Below, in pieces: positions 24,099 to 32,596 of a DNA stretch of 41,782 nt. The DNA is taken from assembly GCA_024277145.1 (NCBI GenBank), contig JAJRVU010000114.1, positions 1 through 41,782 on the forward strand, read 5' to 3'. The DNA is from Planctomycetota bacterium (GTDB taxonomy: Bacteria; Planctomycetota; Planctomycetia; Planctomycetales; Planctomycetaceae). Position 1 is the stretch's first letter. Every line of letters starts with the position of its first letter. The notes beneath the pieces are model-generated. The model ran no database searches. It had not been told where the DNA came from and saw only the letters and a program-made list of their open reading frames with translations. Position numbers and translations under genes: made by a program.

Positions 24099-24665
24099 TT
24101 ATTTTTCTGAGCGGAGTTGTTTGATTATGCATTCATGAATTTCTTCAGCATCAGCCATCCGTCCCATGCCAACCAATCCGCAACTTAACCAGCCACTCCC
24201 TGGCGCAATGATTTTCACTCCATCTTTTTCAACCTGTTTCAGATTCCTTTGTAAGGCAGGTTTATTCCACATATCTGTATTCATGGCAGGGGCCATCATC
24301 ATTGTACATGTGCAGGACAAGGCAAGGGTTGTCGCCAGGTCGTCAGCAATACCATGCGCCACTTTCGCAATATAGTTGGCAGTAGCAGGGGCAACGACAA
24401 CAAGTTCCGCCCGATTTGCCTGTCCGATATGTTCTCCACGAAAATGTTCTTGTGGAAGAAACATTTCTGAAAGCACAGGCCTTCCCGTTAAAGCCTCAAA
24501 AGTTGCAGGTCCGATAAAGTTCGAAGCATGGGCAGTCATCACGACAGAAACCTTTGCCCCATCCTGAACCAGACGGCTCACTAATTCTGCCGATTTGTAC
24601 GCAGCGATCCCGCCGGTTACGATCAACAGAATTTCTCGTCCTTCAACCATCAATTTAACTTTCAC
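24099..24665 (-). CDS. coaC: Phosphopantothenoylcysteine decarboxylase (stand-alone CoaC)
   Basis: 188-aa flavoprotein (HFCD family) that decarboxylates phosphopantothenoylcysteine to phosphopantetheine. Seen: '[21 protein letters not shown]', '[23 protein letters not shown]', the substrate-binding PAMNTDMW motif and '[15 protein letters not shown]' with the active-site Cys. The start is a GTG at 24665; an ATG at 24650 would also begin before the domain. It follows rpoZ by 32 bp in the yicC-gmk-rpoZ-coaC-coaB series, a common bacterial gene order. Confidence 0.93.
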   Translation of the reverse strand: MKVKLMVEGREILLIVTGGIAAYKSAELVSRLVQDGAKVSVVMTAHASNFIGPATFEALTGRPVLSEMFLPQEHFRGEHIGQANRAELVVVAPATANYIAKVAHGIADDLATTLALSCTCTMMMAPAMNTDMWNKPALQRNLKQVEKDGVKIIAPGSGWLSCGLVGMGRMADAEEIHECIIKQLRSEK

Positions 24666-24697
24666 ACCGGTTAAGGAGAATTGCTTGACGTTATAAG

Positions 24698-24994
24698 TTA
24701 TTCGTCAACTTCACCCATAATATCATCGAGTGTCGGGCCAGCATCATCTGTCACAACGTCAAGACCAGGAGTATCTTCTCCTGATTTGACCGCAACGTTA
24801 CCGGATTCATCAAGGAAAATCTTGTCTTTCATGATTTCCTCAACAACAATTTCCATTTGCGTTTTTGTTCCTTTTTCAACCAATGGACTTGATCCACGAT
24901 TCAAAGCGACAAGGCGTTTCTGGATCAAAGTTGATAACTTGAAACGTCCACCAATCTTATTAACAAGAACTTCTTCTTTAAATGCGTCTAGCAT
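24698..24994 (-). CDS. rpoZ: DNA-directed RNA polymerase omega subunit
   Basis: 98-aa RpoZ/Rpb6-type protein that helps fold the beta' subunit. The conserved core is '[23 protein letters not shown]', followed by an acidic tail. The start ATG is supported by GAGAGG about nine nt upstream. It overlaps the end of gmk by 17 bp, indicating translational coupling. Its place between gmk and the CoaB/C genes is the classic one and strengthens the call despite the short length. Confidence 0.88.
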   Translation of the reverse strand: MLDAFKEEVLVNKIGGRFKLSTLIQKRLVALNRGSSPLVEKGTKTQMEIVVEEIMKDKIFLDESGNVAVKSGEDTPGLDVVTDDAGPTLDDIMGEVDE

Positions 24995-25583
24995 TGAATT
25001 CTGCCTCTCGGTTTATCAGAATTTCTGAAATTTCCTTTACAGCCCGGTCAAGATCTTCGTTAATGATCACATTTTCATAATGACCAGATAACTCCAACTC
25101 TTTCCTGGCTGTAGACAATCTTTTTTTTATCTTATCTTCGTCTTCAGTTCCCCTCAAACGAAGCCTGTTTTCGTATTCTTCTTCAGAAGGTGTTTTTAGA
25201 AAAAAAGTAACCGCTTCCGGAAACTTCTTAACAACTTGCATTGCTCCTTCAACATCAATTTCAAGTAACGCCCATTTTTCAGAATCATTTGCTCTTTTTA
25301 ATTCTGACAATAACGTGCCATACCAGTATCCTGCACCAAAAACTTCAGCACACTCTAAAAGCTCATTGTTATCCCGCCGTCTGTCAAACTCTTCTCCTGT
25401 CAGGAAATAATAATCTACTCCATCCAGTTCAGCAGGTCGGGGAGAACGGGTTGTTGCTGAAATTACTTTTAATAAGGGGACCGGTGATTCTTCAACCAGC
25501 CTGTTCACGATTGTTGACTTGCCGCTACCACTTGGTCCGGAAAGTACAATGATTCGTGGTGATCCCAAATTATTTTCTGTCAT
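24978..25583 (-). CDS. gmk: Guanylate kinase
   Basis: Phosphorylates GMP to GDP with ATP. The P-loop is [17 protein letters not shown]-binding residues are in '[19 protein letters not shown]' and 'GAGYWYGT', with '[10 protein letters not shown]' and '[17 protein letters not shown]' in the lid. 201 aa from the ATG at 25583, the usual length. A TTG further upstream (25616) would add eleven hydrophobic residues without a ribosome-binding site and was rejected. It overlaps rpoZ by 17 bp and follows yicC by 60 bp. Confidence 0.95.
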   Translation of the reverse strand: MTENNLGSPRIIVLSGPSGSGKSTIVNRLVEESPVPLLKVISATTRSPRPAELDGVDYYFLTGEEFDRRRDNNELLECAEVFGAGYWYGTLLSELKRANDSEKWALLEIDVEGAMQVVKKFPEAVTFFLKTPSEEEYENRLRLRGTEDEDKIKKRLSTARKELELSGHYENVIINEDLDRAVKEISEILINREAEFNARRI

Positions 25584-25643
25584 AGTTGATATTAAGTTAC
25601 ACGGTAGTAAAAACAAGATTCACAATTAAATCAAATATTCAAG

Positions 25644-26528
25644 TCACTCCACATTCTGAAGATTTTCTCGCATTCGTTCAATAGAAGACTTCATTTCAAC
25701 CACATGATGTGCAATTTTCACATTATTTGCTTTTGATCCAATTGTATTGACTTCCCGAAACATTTCCTGAGTCAGAAAATCAAGTTTTCTTCCCTGTGAA
25801 TTCTTATCATTCAGAAAAACAGAAAACTGTTCAAGGTGAGAACCCAACCGGGAAACCTCTTCATTAATATCACATTTGTCTGCAAAAATACTGACCTCAC
25901 GAATTAAATCATTATTCTCGACGGAAACGGATGCATTTTCCAGTAGCTTGTTTACTCTTTCTGCAATTCGATCCCTGTACGCTTCAACAACTTCTGGAGC
26001 ATTCTTTTTAATGGCTTCCAACTCGACAGAAATGGCCGAAAGTTGAGTTTTCAAATCGACAACTGTTGCTTCACCTTCCTGAACCCTGAAACTTTGAAGT
26101 TTTTCCAGTGCTTCGTTTAAGCCATCCTGAATTAACTTCCAGTCGGAGTCAGAAATCTCCTGATTTCTTTCCGCATCATACATGGCGTCAGGAAGGGAAA
26201 GTAAACTGCTCATGTCTTCTGGAAGGACAGTTCCGTTTGCTTCACTGATGTTTTTTAATTCTTTCCAGTATTCTTCTAAAATCGGCCTGTTCAGCTGGTA
26301 TCTCTGAGGATGTTCAATGCGATCAATACGAACTGTCAGTGTCACACTTCCGCGGGAAATCACTTTCCGAACAATCTTTTCAATATCCGCTTCACGGGAC
26401 GAAAATGTTTCCGGTGTTTTTGTGACGAGTTTAAAATATCGGTTATTGACTGATCGGATTTCAAGGGAGACATTAATTCGCCCGTTTTCTTTTCGAGCAT
26501 CTCCAAATCCAGTCATGCTTAGTAGCAC
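25644..26528 (-). CDS. yicC: YicC-family endoribonuclease
   Basis: 294-aa YicC/YloC family protein, shown in E. coli to be an endoribonuclease. N-terminal signature 'SMTGFGDARKENGRINVSLEIRSVNNRYF'. The C-terminal DUF1732 region holds 'DKCDINEEVSRLGSHLEQF', 'GRKLDFLTQEMFREVNTIGSKAN' and 'VVEMKSSIERMRENLQNVE'. Start at GTG 26528 is supported by AGGAAGAGG about five nt upstream; ATG at 26516 is the alternative. First gene of the yicC-gmk-rpoZ-coaC-coaB cluster, a conserved order. Confidence 0.92.
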   Translation of the reverse strand: MLLSMTGFGDARKENGRINVSLEIRSVNNRYFKLVTKTPETFSSREADIEKIVRKVISRGSVTLTVRIDRIEHPQRYQLNRPILEEYWKELKNISEANGTVLPEDMSSLLSLPDAMYDAERNQEISDSDWKLIQDGLNEALEKLQSFRVQEGEATVVDLKTQLSAISVELEAIKKNAPEVVEAYRDRIAERVNKLLENASVSVENNDLIREVSIFADKCDINEEVSRLGSHLEQFSVFLNDKNSQGRKLDFLTQEMFREVNTIGSKANNVKIAHHVVEMKSSIERMRENLQNVE

Positions 26529-26608
26529 AAGAGCCTCTTCCTATGAAACCAGCAAATATTCATGTTTCCCGGTTACTTTAATTCAAAACAGAAAATCCAG
26601 ATTTAAGC

Positions 26609-27163
26609 CTACTTCTTTTCTTCTGTCTTTTTCTCTTCAGCTTTAGTTTCTTCCGGTTTCTTTTCTTCAGAAGGCTTCTCTTCAGCCTTTTTATCAGTCG
26701 CTGAATCTTCTTTTTTTGTTTCTTCTTTTGATGTTTCTTTAGCTGGTTTTTTATCAGAATCTTCTTCCGATTTTACATCAGCTTCCGATTTCTCTTCATC
26801 CGAACCGTCTTCTGTAGATTCCTTGAAATTCACTTCATCATCTGAATTTTCACCATCAGTTTTTTCGTCAGCTTCTTCATCAGATTCAGGGGTTGAGATA
26901 GAATCTCCTGCATTGGATTTGAACCGGCTGTTCACTTCTTTCTCAACATAAATTCCAGCGATCCCTGCAAGAAGTACCCAGATCACAGCAAGAACAATTG
27001 TGATTTTGGTGAAGACATCTCCTGCTTTGGTTCCAAATGCACTTTGTCCACCAAGTCCACCAAAGGCGCCTGCTAATCCACCGCCTCGTCCTCGTTGAAG
27101 GAGAATAACGAAAATTAATAATATACCAACTAATAGTAAGGCTACCGTTAAAAATTCGGCCAT
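26609..27163 (-). CDS. secG: Preprotein translocase subunit SecG with long charged tail
   Basis: Inner-membrane subunit of the SecYEG channel. Two membrane segments at about 4-22 and 52-72 flank the typical 'LLQRGRGGGLAGAFGG...QSAFGTKA' loop. Usual SecG is 75-110 aa; this one is 184 aa because of a roughly 105-residue Glu/Lys/Asp/Ser-rich, low-complexity tail ending in EEKK repeats. The tail should lie in the periplasm if SecG has its usual topology. AAGGA lies about eleven nt before the ATG. It stands between tpiA and yicC on the minus strand, and a nested inverted repeat separates it from tpiA. Confidence 0.9.
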   Translation of the reverse strand: MAEFLTVALLLVGILLIFVILLQRGRGGGLAGAFGGLGGQSAFGTKAGDVFTKITIVLAVIWVLLAGIAGIYVEKEVNSRFKSNAGDSISTPESDEEADEKTDGENSDDEVNFKESTEDGSDEEKSEADVKSEEDSDKKPAKETSKEETKKEDSATDKKAEEKPSEEKKPEETKAEEKKTEEKK

Positions 27164-27353
27164 GGATGCTCTGGTCCTTATCGGGCAATGTGATCAAAAT
27201 GATAAAATATATCGATATCAGGGAGGAATAAGTTCATGTCATATCTCATTTGAGCCTGCAATTTCAGGATGACAAAAACAATTTCTTTGTGAAACACCTT
27301 ATTTAAGCAATTCCTATCAATTTGAACAGGGTACTTAAGTCTGTTTAACAAAA

Positions 27354-27435
27354 TTCCTGACACATTCAGATGTTATATCAAACTGTGATATCAATCTGAA
27401 AGCGTCAAAGGGCTATTAGATGAAAATGTCAGGAA
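27354..27435 (-). repeat. Three-tier nested inverted repeat at the end of tpiA
   Basis: Outer arms TTCCTGACA (27354-27362) and TGTCAGGAA (27427-27435), middle arms TTCAGAT (27365-27371) and ATCTGAA (27394-27400), inner arms ATATCA (27375-27380) and TGATAT (27386-27391). The right outer arm covers the tpiA stop codon. In the tpiA transcript this would fold into a branched stem and could terminate transcription or stabilise the 3' end. Confidence 0.6.
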
Positions 27436-28199
27436 CTTAAGCCGACTGCTGCTTCAATGATAGGCAAAAACTGATCAGCTTTCAAACTCGCTCCACCAAC
27501 CAGGGCTCCATCAACGTTAGTCTGGGAAAGCAATTCATTTGCATTACTTCCTTTAACGCTTCCACCATAGAGTATCTGCATTTGTTCACTAACTTCAGCG
27601 TTGTAATTCTCAGAAAGCCAGTTTCTCAGGAACTGATGGGCTGCTTCTGCCTGTTCTGGAGATGCTGTGACGCCAGTTCCGATAGCCCAGACTGGTTCGT
27701 AAGCGATGACAATTTTCCCCATTGCACCCGCTTCGACACCTTTTAAGCCACCTTTCATCTGGGTTTCAAGAACAGATTCTGTTTGATTTGATTCGCGATC
27801 TTTCAATAATTCCCCCACACAAAGAATGACGGTCAAGCCTTCATTCAGGCAGGCATGAACCTTTTTATTGATGATTTCATCTGATTCACCCAGAACATGT
27901 CTCCGCTCGCTGTGCCCGAGAATCACATGACTGCACCCAATATCGGTCAGCATGTCAGCAGAGGTTTCCCCTGTAAAAGCTCCCTGAGCTTCAAAATAAG
28001 CATTCTGAGCACCGAGCTGAACCGGTGATCCATCGACAATACTTTTAACTTGAGACAGATAAGGGAAGGGTGGGCTGATCAGAACTTCCACATCAGTATC
28101 TTTTAGACTAACGCCATCAACCAGCCCCTGAGCCAGTTCCTTTGCAGAAGCTGATGTTGAATTCATTTTCCAGTTACCAGCGATGAGGAAACGCCTCAT
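27429..28199 (-). CDS. tpiA: Triosephosphate isomerase
   Basis: Interconverts dihydroxyacetone phosphate and glyceraldehyde 3-phosphate in glycolysis. 256 aa, normal length. Active-site elements are AGNWKMN (Lys), ILGHSERR (electrophilic His), [11 protein letters not shown] (catalytic Glu and loop 6), and the phosphate-binding [11 protein letters not shown] and GALVGGASL. Start supported by AAGGA ten nt upstream. It lies 186 bp downstream of pheA; a 7-bp hairpin (TGAAACG/CGTTTCA, 28239-28262) occupies that gap. Its stop codon is inside a nested inverted repeat. Confidence 0.97.
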   Translation of the reverse strand: MRRFLIAGNWKMNSTSASAKELAQGLVDGVSLKDTDVEVLISPPFPYLSQVKSIVDGSPVQLGAQNAYFEAQGAFTGETSADMLTDIGCSHVILGHSERRHVLGESDEIINKKVHACLNEGLTVILCVGELLKDRESNQTESVLETQMKGGLKGVEAGAMGKIVIAYEPVWAIGTGVTASPEQAEAAHQFLRNWLSENYNAEVSEQMQILYGGSVKGSNANELLSQTNVDGALVGGASLKADQFLPIIEAAVGLSS

Positions 28200-28384
28200 A
28201 ATATATTTTCCTTAATAATTTCGTGTTAGAATTTGTCTTGAAACGGAATTAAGCTCGTTTCAGAGTCATTAATATAAGAGTTTGGTGATTGAATTGGATG
28301 GTTCATCTGCTGATTAACGCCAATAATAAGGAAGGAATAATCCTGACTCTCATTTTTGGTTTGACGGTCTGGAATCAGCTTTTC

Positions 28385-29554
28385 TTAACCATGAGCCTCG
28401 CTTCTTGGATATGAACCAAGAATTTCCATGCGAACGGCATCCTTTTCCAACGCAACCAAGGCTCGACCGACATTTGCTTCGTGGCAATGTCCTTCAAAAT
28501 CGAGAAAGAATAAATATCCAGATTCCGGTCCTCTTAACGGGAACGATTCAATCCATGTGAGATTAATCTTGTTCTTTTTAAAGACTGCAAGTGAATCAGC
28601 CAATGATCCCGGTTTGTGAGAAATCTGCAACAGGATTGCTGTTCGATCTGCCCCTGTTGGCTTAGTATCCTTATCCCCAATCACAGCAAAGCGAGTGACG
28701 TTGTTGGAGTTGTCTTCAATGTCATCTGCAACAATCTGCAAGTTGTATTCCACTGCAGCTTGCTGACTTGCAATCGCTCCCACACCCGGTTTATCCCTTG
28801 CCAATTGAGCAGCTGTCGAAGTACTTGTCACTTCAATGAGTCGAGCCTGAGGCATGTTTCGTGCAAGCCATTCCCGGCATTGTGATAACGCCTGAGGCTT
28901 ACTGTAAATTTCTGTAATTTCACTTCGTTGACATCGTGCCATCAGGTTGTGATGGACATTAATCTGGATTTCACCGCAAATCCGTAGTGGTAGACGAGTA
29001 AACATATCGAGCGTATCGACTACTCGCCCATCCGTGCTGTTTTCAATGGGAACCAGACCAAATTCAGCATGCCCGCGATTCACTTCTTCAAAAACGGCAG
29101 CGATAGTTCTGACTGGAATTAAATCTGTTCGTTTACCGAATCTTTCAATGGCTGCAATATGTGTAAAACTGAACTGAGGTCCGAGGTATGCTACTCGTTG
29201 AGTTTTCACACGCCTTCGGGCTGCACTCAAAACTTCGTTGAAAACACCCCTGACAGACTGATCAGGTAATGGACCAGAATTCCATCCCTCTAACCGTGCC
29301 CACAGTTCATCGTCTGCTAGTGGATTAAACATGCCTTCCTGTGGATTTGGAAGCTTTTCAATCGCTTTTGTTGTCATCGAAGTTCGCTTGTTAAGCAGCT
29401 TGAGGATTTCTTTATCCATTCTTCGAAGATCTGCTTCAGCGGATGCAGCGGTTTTCTTTTTTCGAACTGGAACGTCTGAAGTCTTGGGTGCAGCTTTTTT
29501 CGTTGCAACAGTTTTCTTGGCAGCAGTTGTTGTGCCTGTTTTTTTCTTAGCCAT
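28385..29554 (-). CDS. pheA: Chorismate mutase / prephenate dehydratase (P-protein)
   Basis: Bifunctional enzyme of phenylalanine synthesis, converting chorismate through prephenate to phenylpyruvate. Residues about 1-38 are a Lys/Ala/Thr-rich, histone H1-like tail. An AroQ-type chorismate mutase domain follows (about 40-115). The prephenate dehydratase domain starts at '[15 protein letters not shown]' and has '[15 protein letters not shown]' and the TRF motif in '[10 protein letters not shown]'. The C-terminal ACT domain begins '[26 protein letters not shown]' with the ESRP-like ESFP for Phe feedback. 389 aa. GGAAGGGG precedes the ATG. A 380-nt leader upstream holds a promoter, a Phe-rich short ORF and hairpins, suggesting control by Phe supply. 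Confidence 0.94.
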   Translation of the reverse strand: MAKKKTGTTTAAKKTVATKKAAPKTSDVPVRKKKTAASAEADLRRMDKEILKLLNKRTSMTTKAIEKLPNPQEGMFNPLADDELWARLEGWNSGPLPDQSVRGVFNEVLSAARRRVKTQRVAYLGPQFSFTHIAAIERFGKRTDLIPVRTIAAVFEEVNRGHAEFGLVPIENSTDGRVVDTLDMFTRLPLRICGEIQINVHHNLMARCQRSEITEIYSKPQALSQCREWLARNMPQARLIEVTSTSTAAQLARDKPGVGAIASQQAAVEYNLQIVADDIEDNSNNVTRFAVIGDKDTKPTGADRTAILLQISHKPGSLADSLAVFKKNKINLTWIESFPLRGPESGYLFFLDFEGHCHEANVGRALVALEKDAVRMEILGSYPRSEAHG

Positions 29555-29567
29555 GAGCCCCTTCCAT

Positions 29568-29618
29568 TCTGGTCAACTTTAGCAACAGGCTTTGAAAAAC
29601 TGTCTTCATGTGACCAGA
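29568..29618 (-). promoter_or_regulatory. Hairpin abutting the pheA ribosome-binding site
   Basis: TCTGGTCA (29618-29611) and TGACCAGA (29575-29568) form a perfect 8-bp stem whose 3' arm ends next to the GGAAGGGG ribosome-binding site. Inner ACAG/CTGT arms extend it. The left arm can alternatively pair with GACAG, which is followed by TTTTTC, giving a weak terminator-like hairpin. The two folds are mutually exclusive, as in an RNA switch. Confidence 0.42.
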
Positions 29619-29792
29619 TGTGATATGTATTTATGCAGTGATGCTAATAGACGTTATGATTCCAATTTAAATGGTTGATTGTCGACTGAATCATCCGTGC
29701 AGAGGGAATGACTTATTCAATTTTCATTCCTCATAGCCTTCCATTTCGCCACGGACTCCAAATTTCAATTCTTTTATCCTGACGGCGTTTAT

Positions 29793-29864
29793 TTAAAAAA
29801 TGCCTGGATAAAATTGAAACAGGAATGCCTGAAACGGGGAAGGTGCTGTGAAGTATCCGTCCAT
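29793..29864 (-). CDS. Phe-rich leader peptide upstream of pheA (putative)
   Basis: 23-codon ORF with six Phe at positions 5, 11, 14, 16, 18 and 23 and two Tyr at 4 and 19, ending TTT TAA. It lies about 240 nt before pheA and about 70 nt after the predicted start site of a strong promoter. The arrangement resembles E. coli pheL upstream of pheA. Against it: only a weak GAG before the ATG, and no strong U-tailed terminator between it and pheA. The RNA between them can form hairpins at 29703-29731, 29653-29694 and 29568-29618, so control could act on transcription or on translation of pheA. Confidence 0.5.
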   Translation of the reverse strand: MDGYFTAPSPFQAFLFQFYPGIF

Positions 29865-29940
29865 CACTGACTCAATTCAAAAATGAAAAAGGGGACGTGA
29901 CCTTACGTTCACTATCCATGATTGATTTTTGTGATTATTC

Positions 29941-29969
29941 GTTGTACTGTCATGAATTGCGACTGTCAA
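29941..29969 (-). promoter_or_regulatory. Putative sigma70 promoter of the pheA leader
   Basis: On the minus strand, perfect -35 TTGACA (29969-29964), a 17-nt spacer, and -10 TACAAC (29946-29941; four of six to consensus). The transcript would start near 29934, run through the Phe-rich ORF and reach pheA after about 380 nt. Confidence 0.55.
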
Positions 29970-30404
29970 GGAGCACACGAATCTTAGCACTTATTTCGTC
30001 TTTCTTCGCTATAAACAGACAAGTGTCTTTATGTATATTCAACAGCTTTATCTCTCTACTGGTATGTATCTTATATCTAAAAACACCCTATTGTACACTA
30101 CTTCCTGAGTTGAGTGCCAATTTGGCATTAACCCATCTAATGGGCATCAAGTAATTTTATGTCAATATGACAGATATATCCAGTTGTCAATGTCTCCTAT
30201 AGTAGTAAGTTGTTCTTAACACATTAATATATAATGAGTTATGGGGAATTTAGAAATACTGCTTCATCTTGGCACACTGTTTGCCTATATGAGCTTATAC
30301 TCTATGCAATAAACGTAAATTAGAATCAGCATACGCTTATGTATGCCCTTCAATATTAAAACATAAATTATTATCGATCTATCGAGAAGAAAAGGGAAAT
30401 AATC
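29970..30404. other. Intergenic region upstream of dnaK
   Basis: About 435 bp, AT-rich, no convincing gene; an 85-codon GTG frame at 29897-30154 on the plus strand runs against the pheA leader and looks spurious. Notable motifs: palindrome TGCCAA-T-TTGGCA (30115-30127), hairpin CCCAT-cta-ATGGG just after it, TTGTTC...TATAAT near 30207-30235 with a short spacer, and hairpin GCATAC-gcttat-GTATGC (30329-30346) in the likely 5' UTR of dnaK. No CIRCE element is present. Confidence 0.5.
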
Positions 30405-32258
30405 ATGGCTGCAGAAGGTGGAAAAGTAATCGGTATTGATCTTGGAACAACCAACTCAGTTGTTTCTGTTATTGATGGTGGTGAAGCCAAAGTCATTGCA
30501 AATCTGGAAGGAAGTCGAACCACTCCCAGTGTGGTGGCTTTTACGGACAAAGGGGAAACCCTGGTGGGAGAGCCTGCAAAAAGACAGGCAGTCACAAACC
30601 CAACCAATACCATTTATTCAATCAAACGATTCATGGGGCGAAGACATGATGAAGTTGGTTCTGAAGAAAAAATGGTTCCCTACAAAATTGTTGGTGGGGC
30701 AAAGGATTATGTGAAAGTCGACGTGAATGGGACTGAGCATACACCTCCGGAAATCTCAGCAATCACACTGCGAAAACTTCGTGAAGCTGCAGAAAGTTAC
30801 CTGGGACATAAAGTCAGTCGGGCTGTAATTACAGTTCCTGCTTATTTCAATGATGCCCAGAGACAAGCAACCAAAGATGCAGGTCAGATTGCCGGTTTGG
30901 AAGTGGAACGGATTATTAATGAACCGACTGCTGCTGCATTGGCTTATGGCCTTGAAAAAAAACGGGATGAAAAAATTGCCGTCTACGATTTTGGGGGCGG
31001 TACGTTTGATGTCTCAATCCTGGAAGTGGGCGATGAATTGGTTCAGGTTCTCAGTACCAACGGTGACACTCACCTCGGTGGTGATGACTTTGATGAAGTT
31101 CTCATCAACTACATCGCTGACAAATTTAATGAAGAGCAGGGAACTGACCTGAGAAAAGATCCGATGGCGTTACAGCGATTGCGAGAAGCTGCTGAAAAAG
31201 CCAAGAAAGAACTTTCTTCTTCACAATCAACTGATATTAATCTGCCATTCATTACTGCTGACCCAAGCGGTGGTGCAAAACATTTACAGTTGAATATTAC
31301 GCGTGCAGAATTTGAAAAATTAATTGATCCCCTGGTTGAACGAACCCGGAATCCAGTTATGAATGCATTGAAAGATGCAAAGCTTTCTCCAAAAGATATT
31401 GATGAAATTGTGATGGTTGGGGGTTCAACGCGAGTTCCTAAAGTTCATGATTTTGTCAAAGAACTTTTCGGAAAAGAACCACATAAAGGGGTTAATCCTG
31501 ATGAAGTTGTTTCCATTGGTGCAGCTATTCAGGGTGGAATTATCTCCAAAGAAGTTGGCGACGTTCTTCTTCTGGATGTGACGCCACTTTCTCTCGGAAT
31601 TGAAACCGAAGGGGGAGTGATGACATCCTTGATTGAACGTAACACAGCAATTCCACAATCCAAATCAGAAAAATTCTCAACCGCTTCTGATAACCAGACT
31701 GCTGTTACCATCCGGGTTTTTCAGGGTGAACGACAGATGGCTGTTGATAACCGGTTGCTGGGTGAATTCAATTTAGACGGAATTCCTCCTGCACCTCGCG
31801 GGTTACCACAAATTGAAGTGACATTTGACATCGATGTTAATGGCATCCTGAATGTTTCTGCCAAAGATGTGGCCACTGGAAAAGAGCAGTCGGTTCGAAT
31901 TGAAGAATCAAGCGGTCTTTCTGAAGATGAAATCGAAAAAATGCGTCAGGATGCGGAAGCCCATGCTGATGAAGATAAAAAACGATTGAAACTTGTCGAA
32001 GCACAAAATAAAGCTTCCAGCATGGTTTATTCAACTGAAAAATTAATCAAAGAGCACGAAGACAAACTCGATGAAGCTTCAAAAACGGCTCTGGAAGATT
32101 CCATCAAGAAAGTGAATGAAGCAGCGAAAGGCGAGGATGCAGATGCCATTGATGCCGCGATCGGTGAATTGGAACAGGCATCTCATGCACTTGCTCAGCA
32201 TATGTATGCTCCGGAAACACCTGAGGCAGGAGCAGATGCACCCGAAGGAAGTACATAA
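30405..32258 (+). CDS. dnaK: Chaperone protein DnaK (Hsp70), C-terminally shortened by an in-frame TAA
   Basis: 617-aa ATP-dependent Hsp70 chaperone. The nucleotide-binding domain has [14 protein letters not shown], '[13 protein letters not shown]', '[13 protein letters not shown]' and '[12 protein letters not shown]'. The substrate domain begins after '[14 protein letters not shown]'. The helical lid is complete. Start supported by AAGGGA before the ATG. Oddity: the frame ends at TAA 32256-32258, but the same frame continues for 19 more codons to a second TAA and contains 'DDVIDAEFEKSE', the acidic tail found at the end of most bacterial DnaK proteins. No grpE or dnaJ is next to it; clpB follows on the same strand. 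Confidence 0.96.
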   Translation: MAAEGGKVIGIDLGTTNSVVSVIDGGEAKVIANLEGSRTTPSVVAFTDKGETLVGEPAKRQAVTNPTNTIYSIKRFMGRRHDEVGSEEKMVPYKIVGGAKDYVKVDVNGTEHTPPEISAITLRKLREAAESYLGHKVSRAVITVPAYFNDAQRQATKDAGQIAGLEVERIINEPTAAALAYGLEKKRDEKIAVYDFGGGTFDVSILEVGDELVQVLSTNGDTHLGGDDFDEVLINYIADKFNEEQGTDLRKDPMALQRLREAAEKAKKELSSSQSTDINLPFITADPSGGAKHLQLNITRAEFEKLIDPLVERTRNPVMNALKDAKLSPKDIDEIVMVGGSTRVPKVHDFVKELFGKEPHKGVNPDEVVSIGAAIQGGIISKEVGDVLLLDVTPLSLGIETEGGVMTSLIERNTAIPQSKSEKFSTASDNQTAVTIRVFQGERQMAVDNRLLGEFNLDGIPPAPRGLPQIEVTFDIDVNGILNVSAKDVATGKEQSVRIEESSGLSEDEIEKMRQDAEAHADEDKKRLKLVEAQNKASSMVYSTEKLIKEHEDKLDEASKTALEDSIKKVNEAAKGEDADAIDAAIGELEQASHALAQHMYAPETPEAGADAPEGST

Positions 32259-32318
32259 GAAAGTTCTGCAGGAAGTGACGACGATGTCATTGATGCAGAG
32301 TTTGAAAAATCAGAATAA
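32259..32318 (+). pseudogene. Detached DnaK acidic tail in frame after the stop codon
   Basis: Nineteen codons and a TAA, in the same frame as dnaK, reading ESSAGS followed by DDVIDAEFEKSE. The DDV(I/V)DAEF motif is the conserved DnaK C-terminus. Suggests a point change creating TAA at 32256, a sequencing error, or readthrough. Confidence 0.75.
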
Positions 32319-32362
32319 TTCCAAAGATTATTTACGAGACGATAATAAAACAGATTTCATTT

Positions 32363-32383
32363 GCCCCTCATTTATTGAGGGGC
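32363..32383 (+). terminator. Hairpin between dnaK and clpB
   Basis: GCCCCTCA pairs with TGAGGGGC over eight bp around a TTTAT loop. No U-tract follows on the plus strand, so it may stabilise the dnaK 3' end rather than terminate. Confidence 0.45.
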
Positions 32384-32596
32384 GGGTGGGGTCATACTCA
32401 CCTGCCTGAATCATTCAGATTAAAATTGAAATCAGTGTTGAACATCTTCAATACTTGATAGTATCTTTTTTTATAATACCTTTATTAAAATCGACAGGAA
32501 CTGCCAATCAACGGTTTTATCTGTTCCGGGAGTTCGTGCGCGAATAAAATAGCCAGGCATCACAAAAGAATATATTGAATAGATGGGAGTATCTTC

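Noticed and set aside
29980-30127. Possible CIRCE element upstream of dnaK
   Set aside because: A TTAGCACT-like and a GAGTGCCAA-like half-site occur, but about 130 bp apart rather than nine, and the halves are imperfect.
29897-30154. 85-codon plus-strand frame between pheA and dnaK
   Set aside because: GTG start without a ribosome-binding site, low-complexity hydrophobic composition, and it runs antisense over the better-supported pheA promoter.
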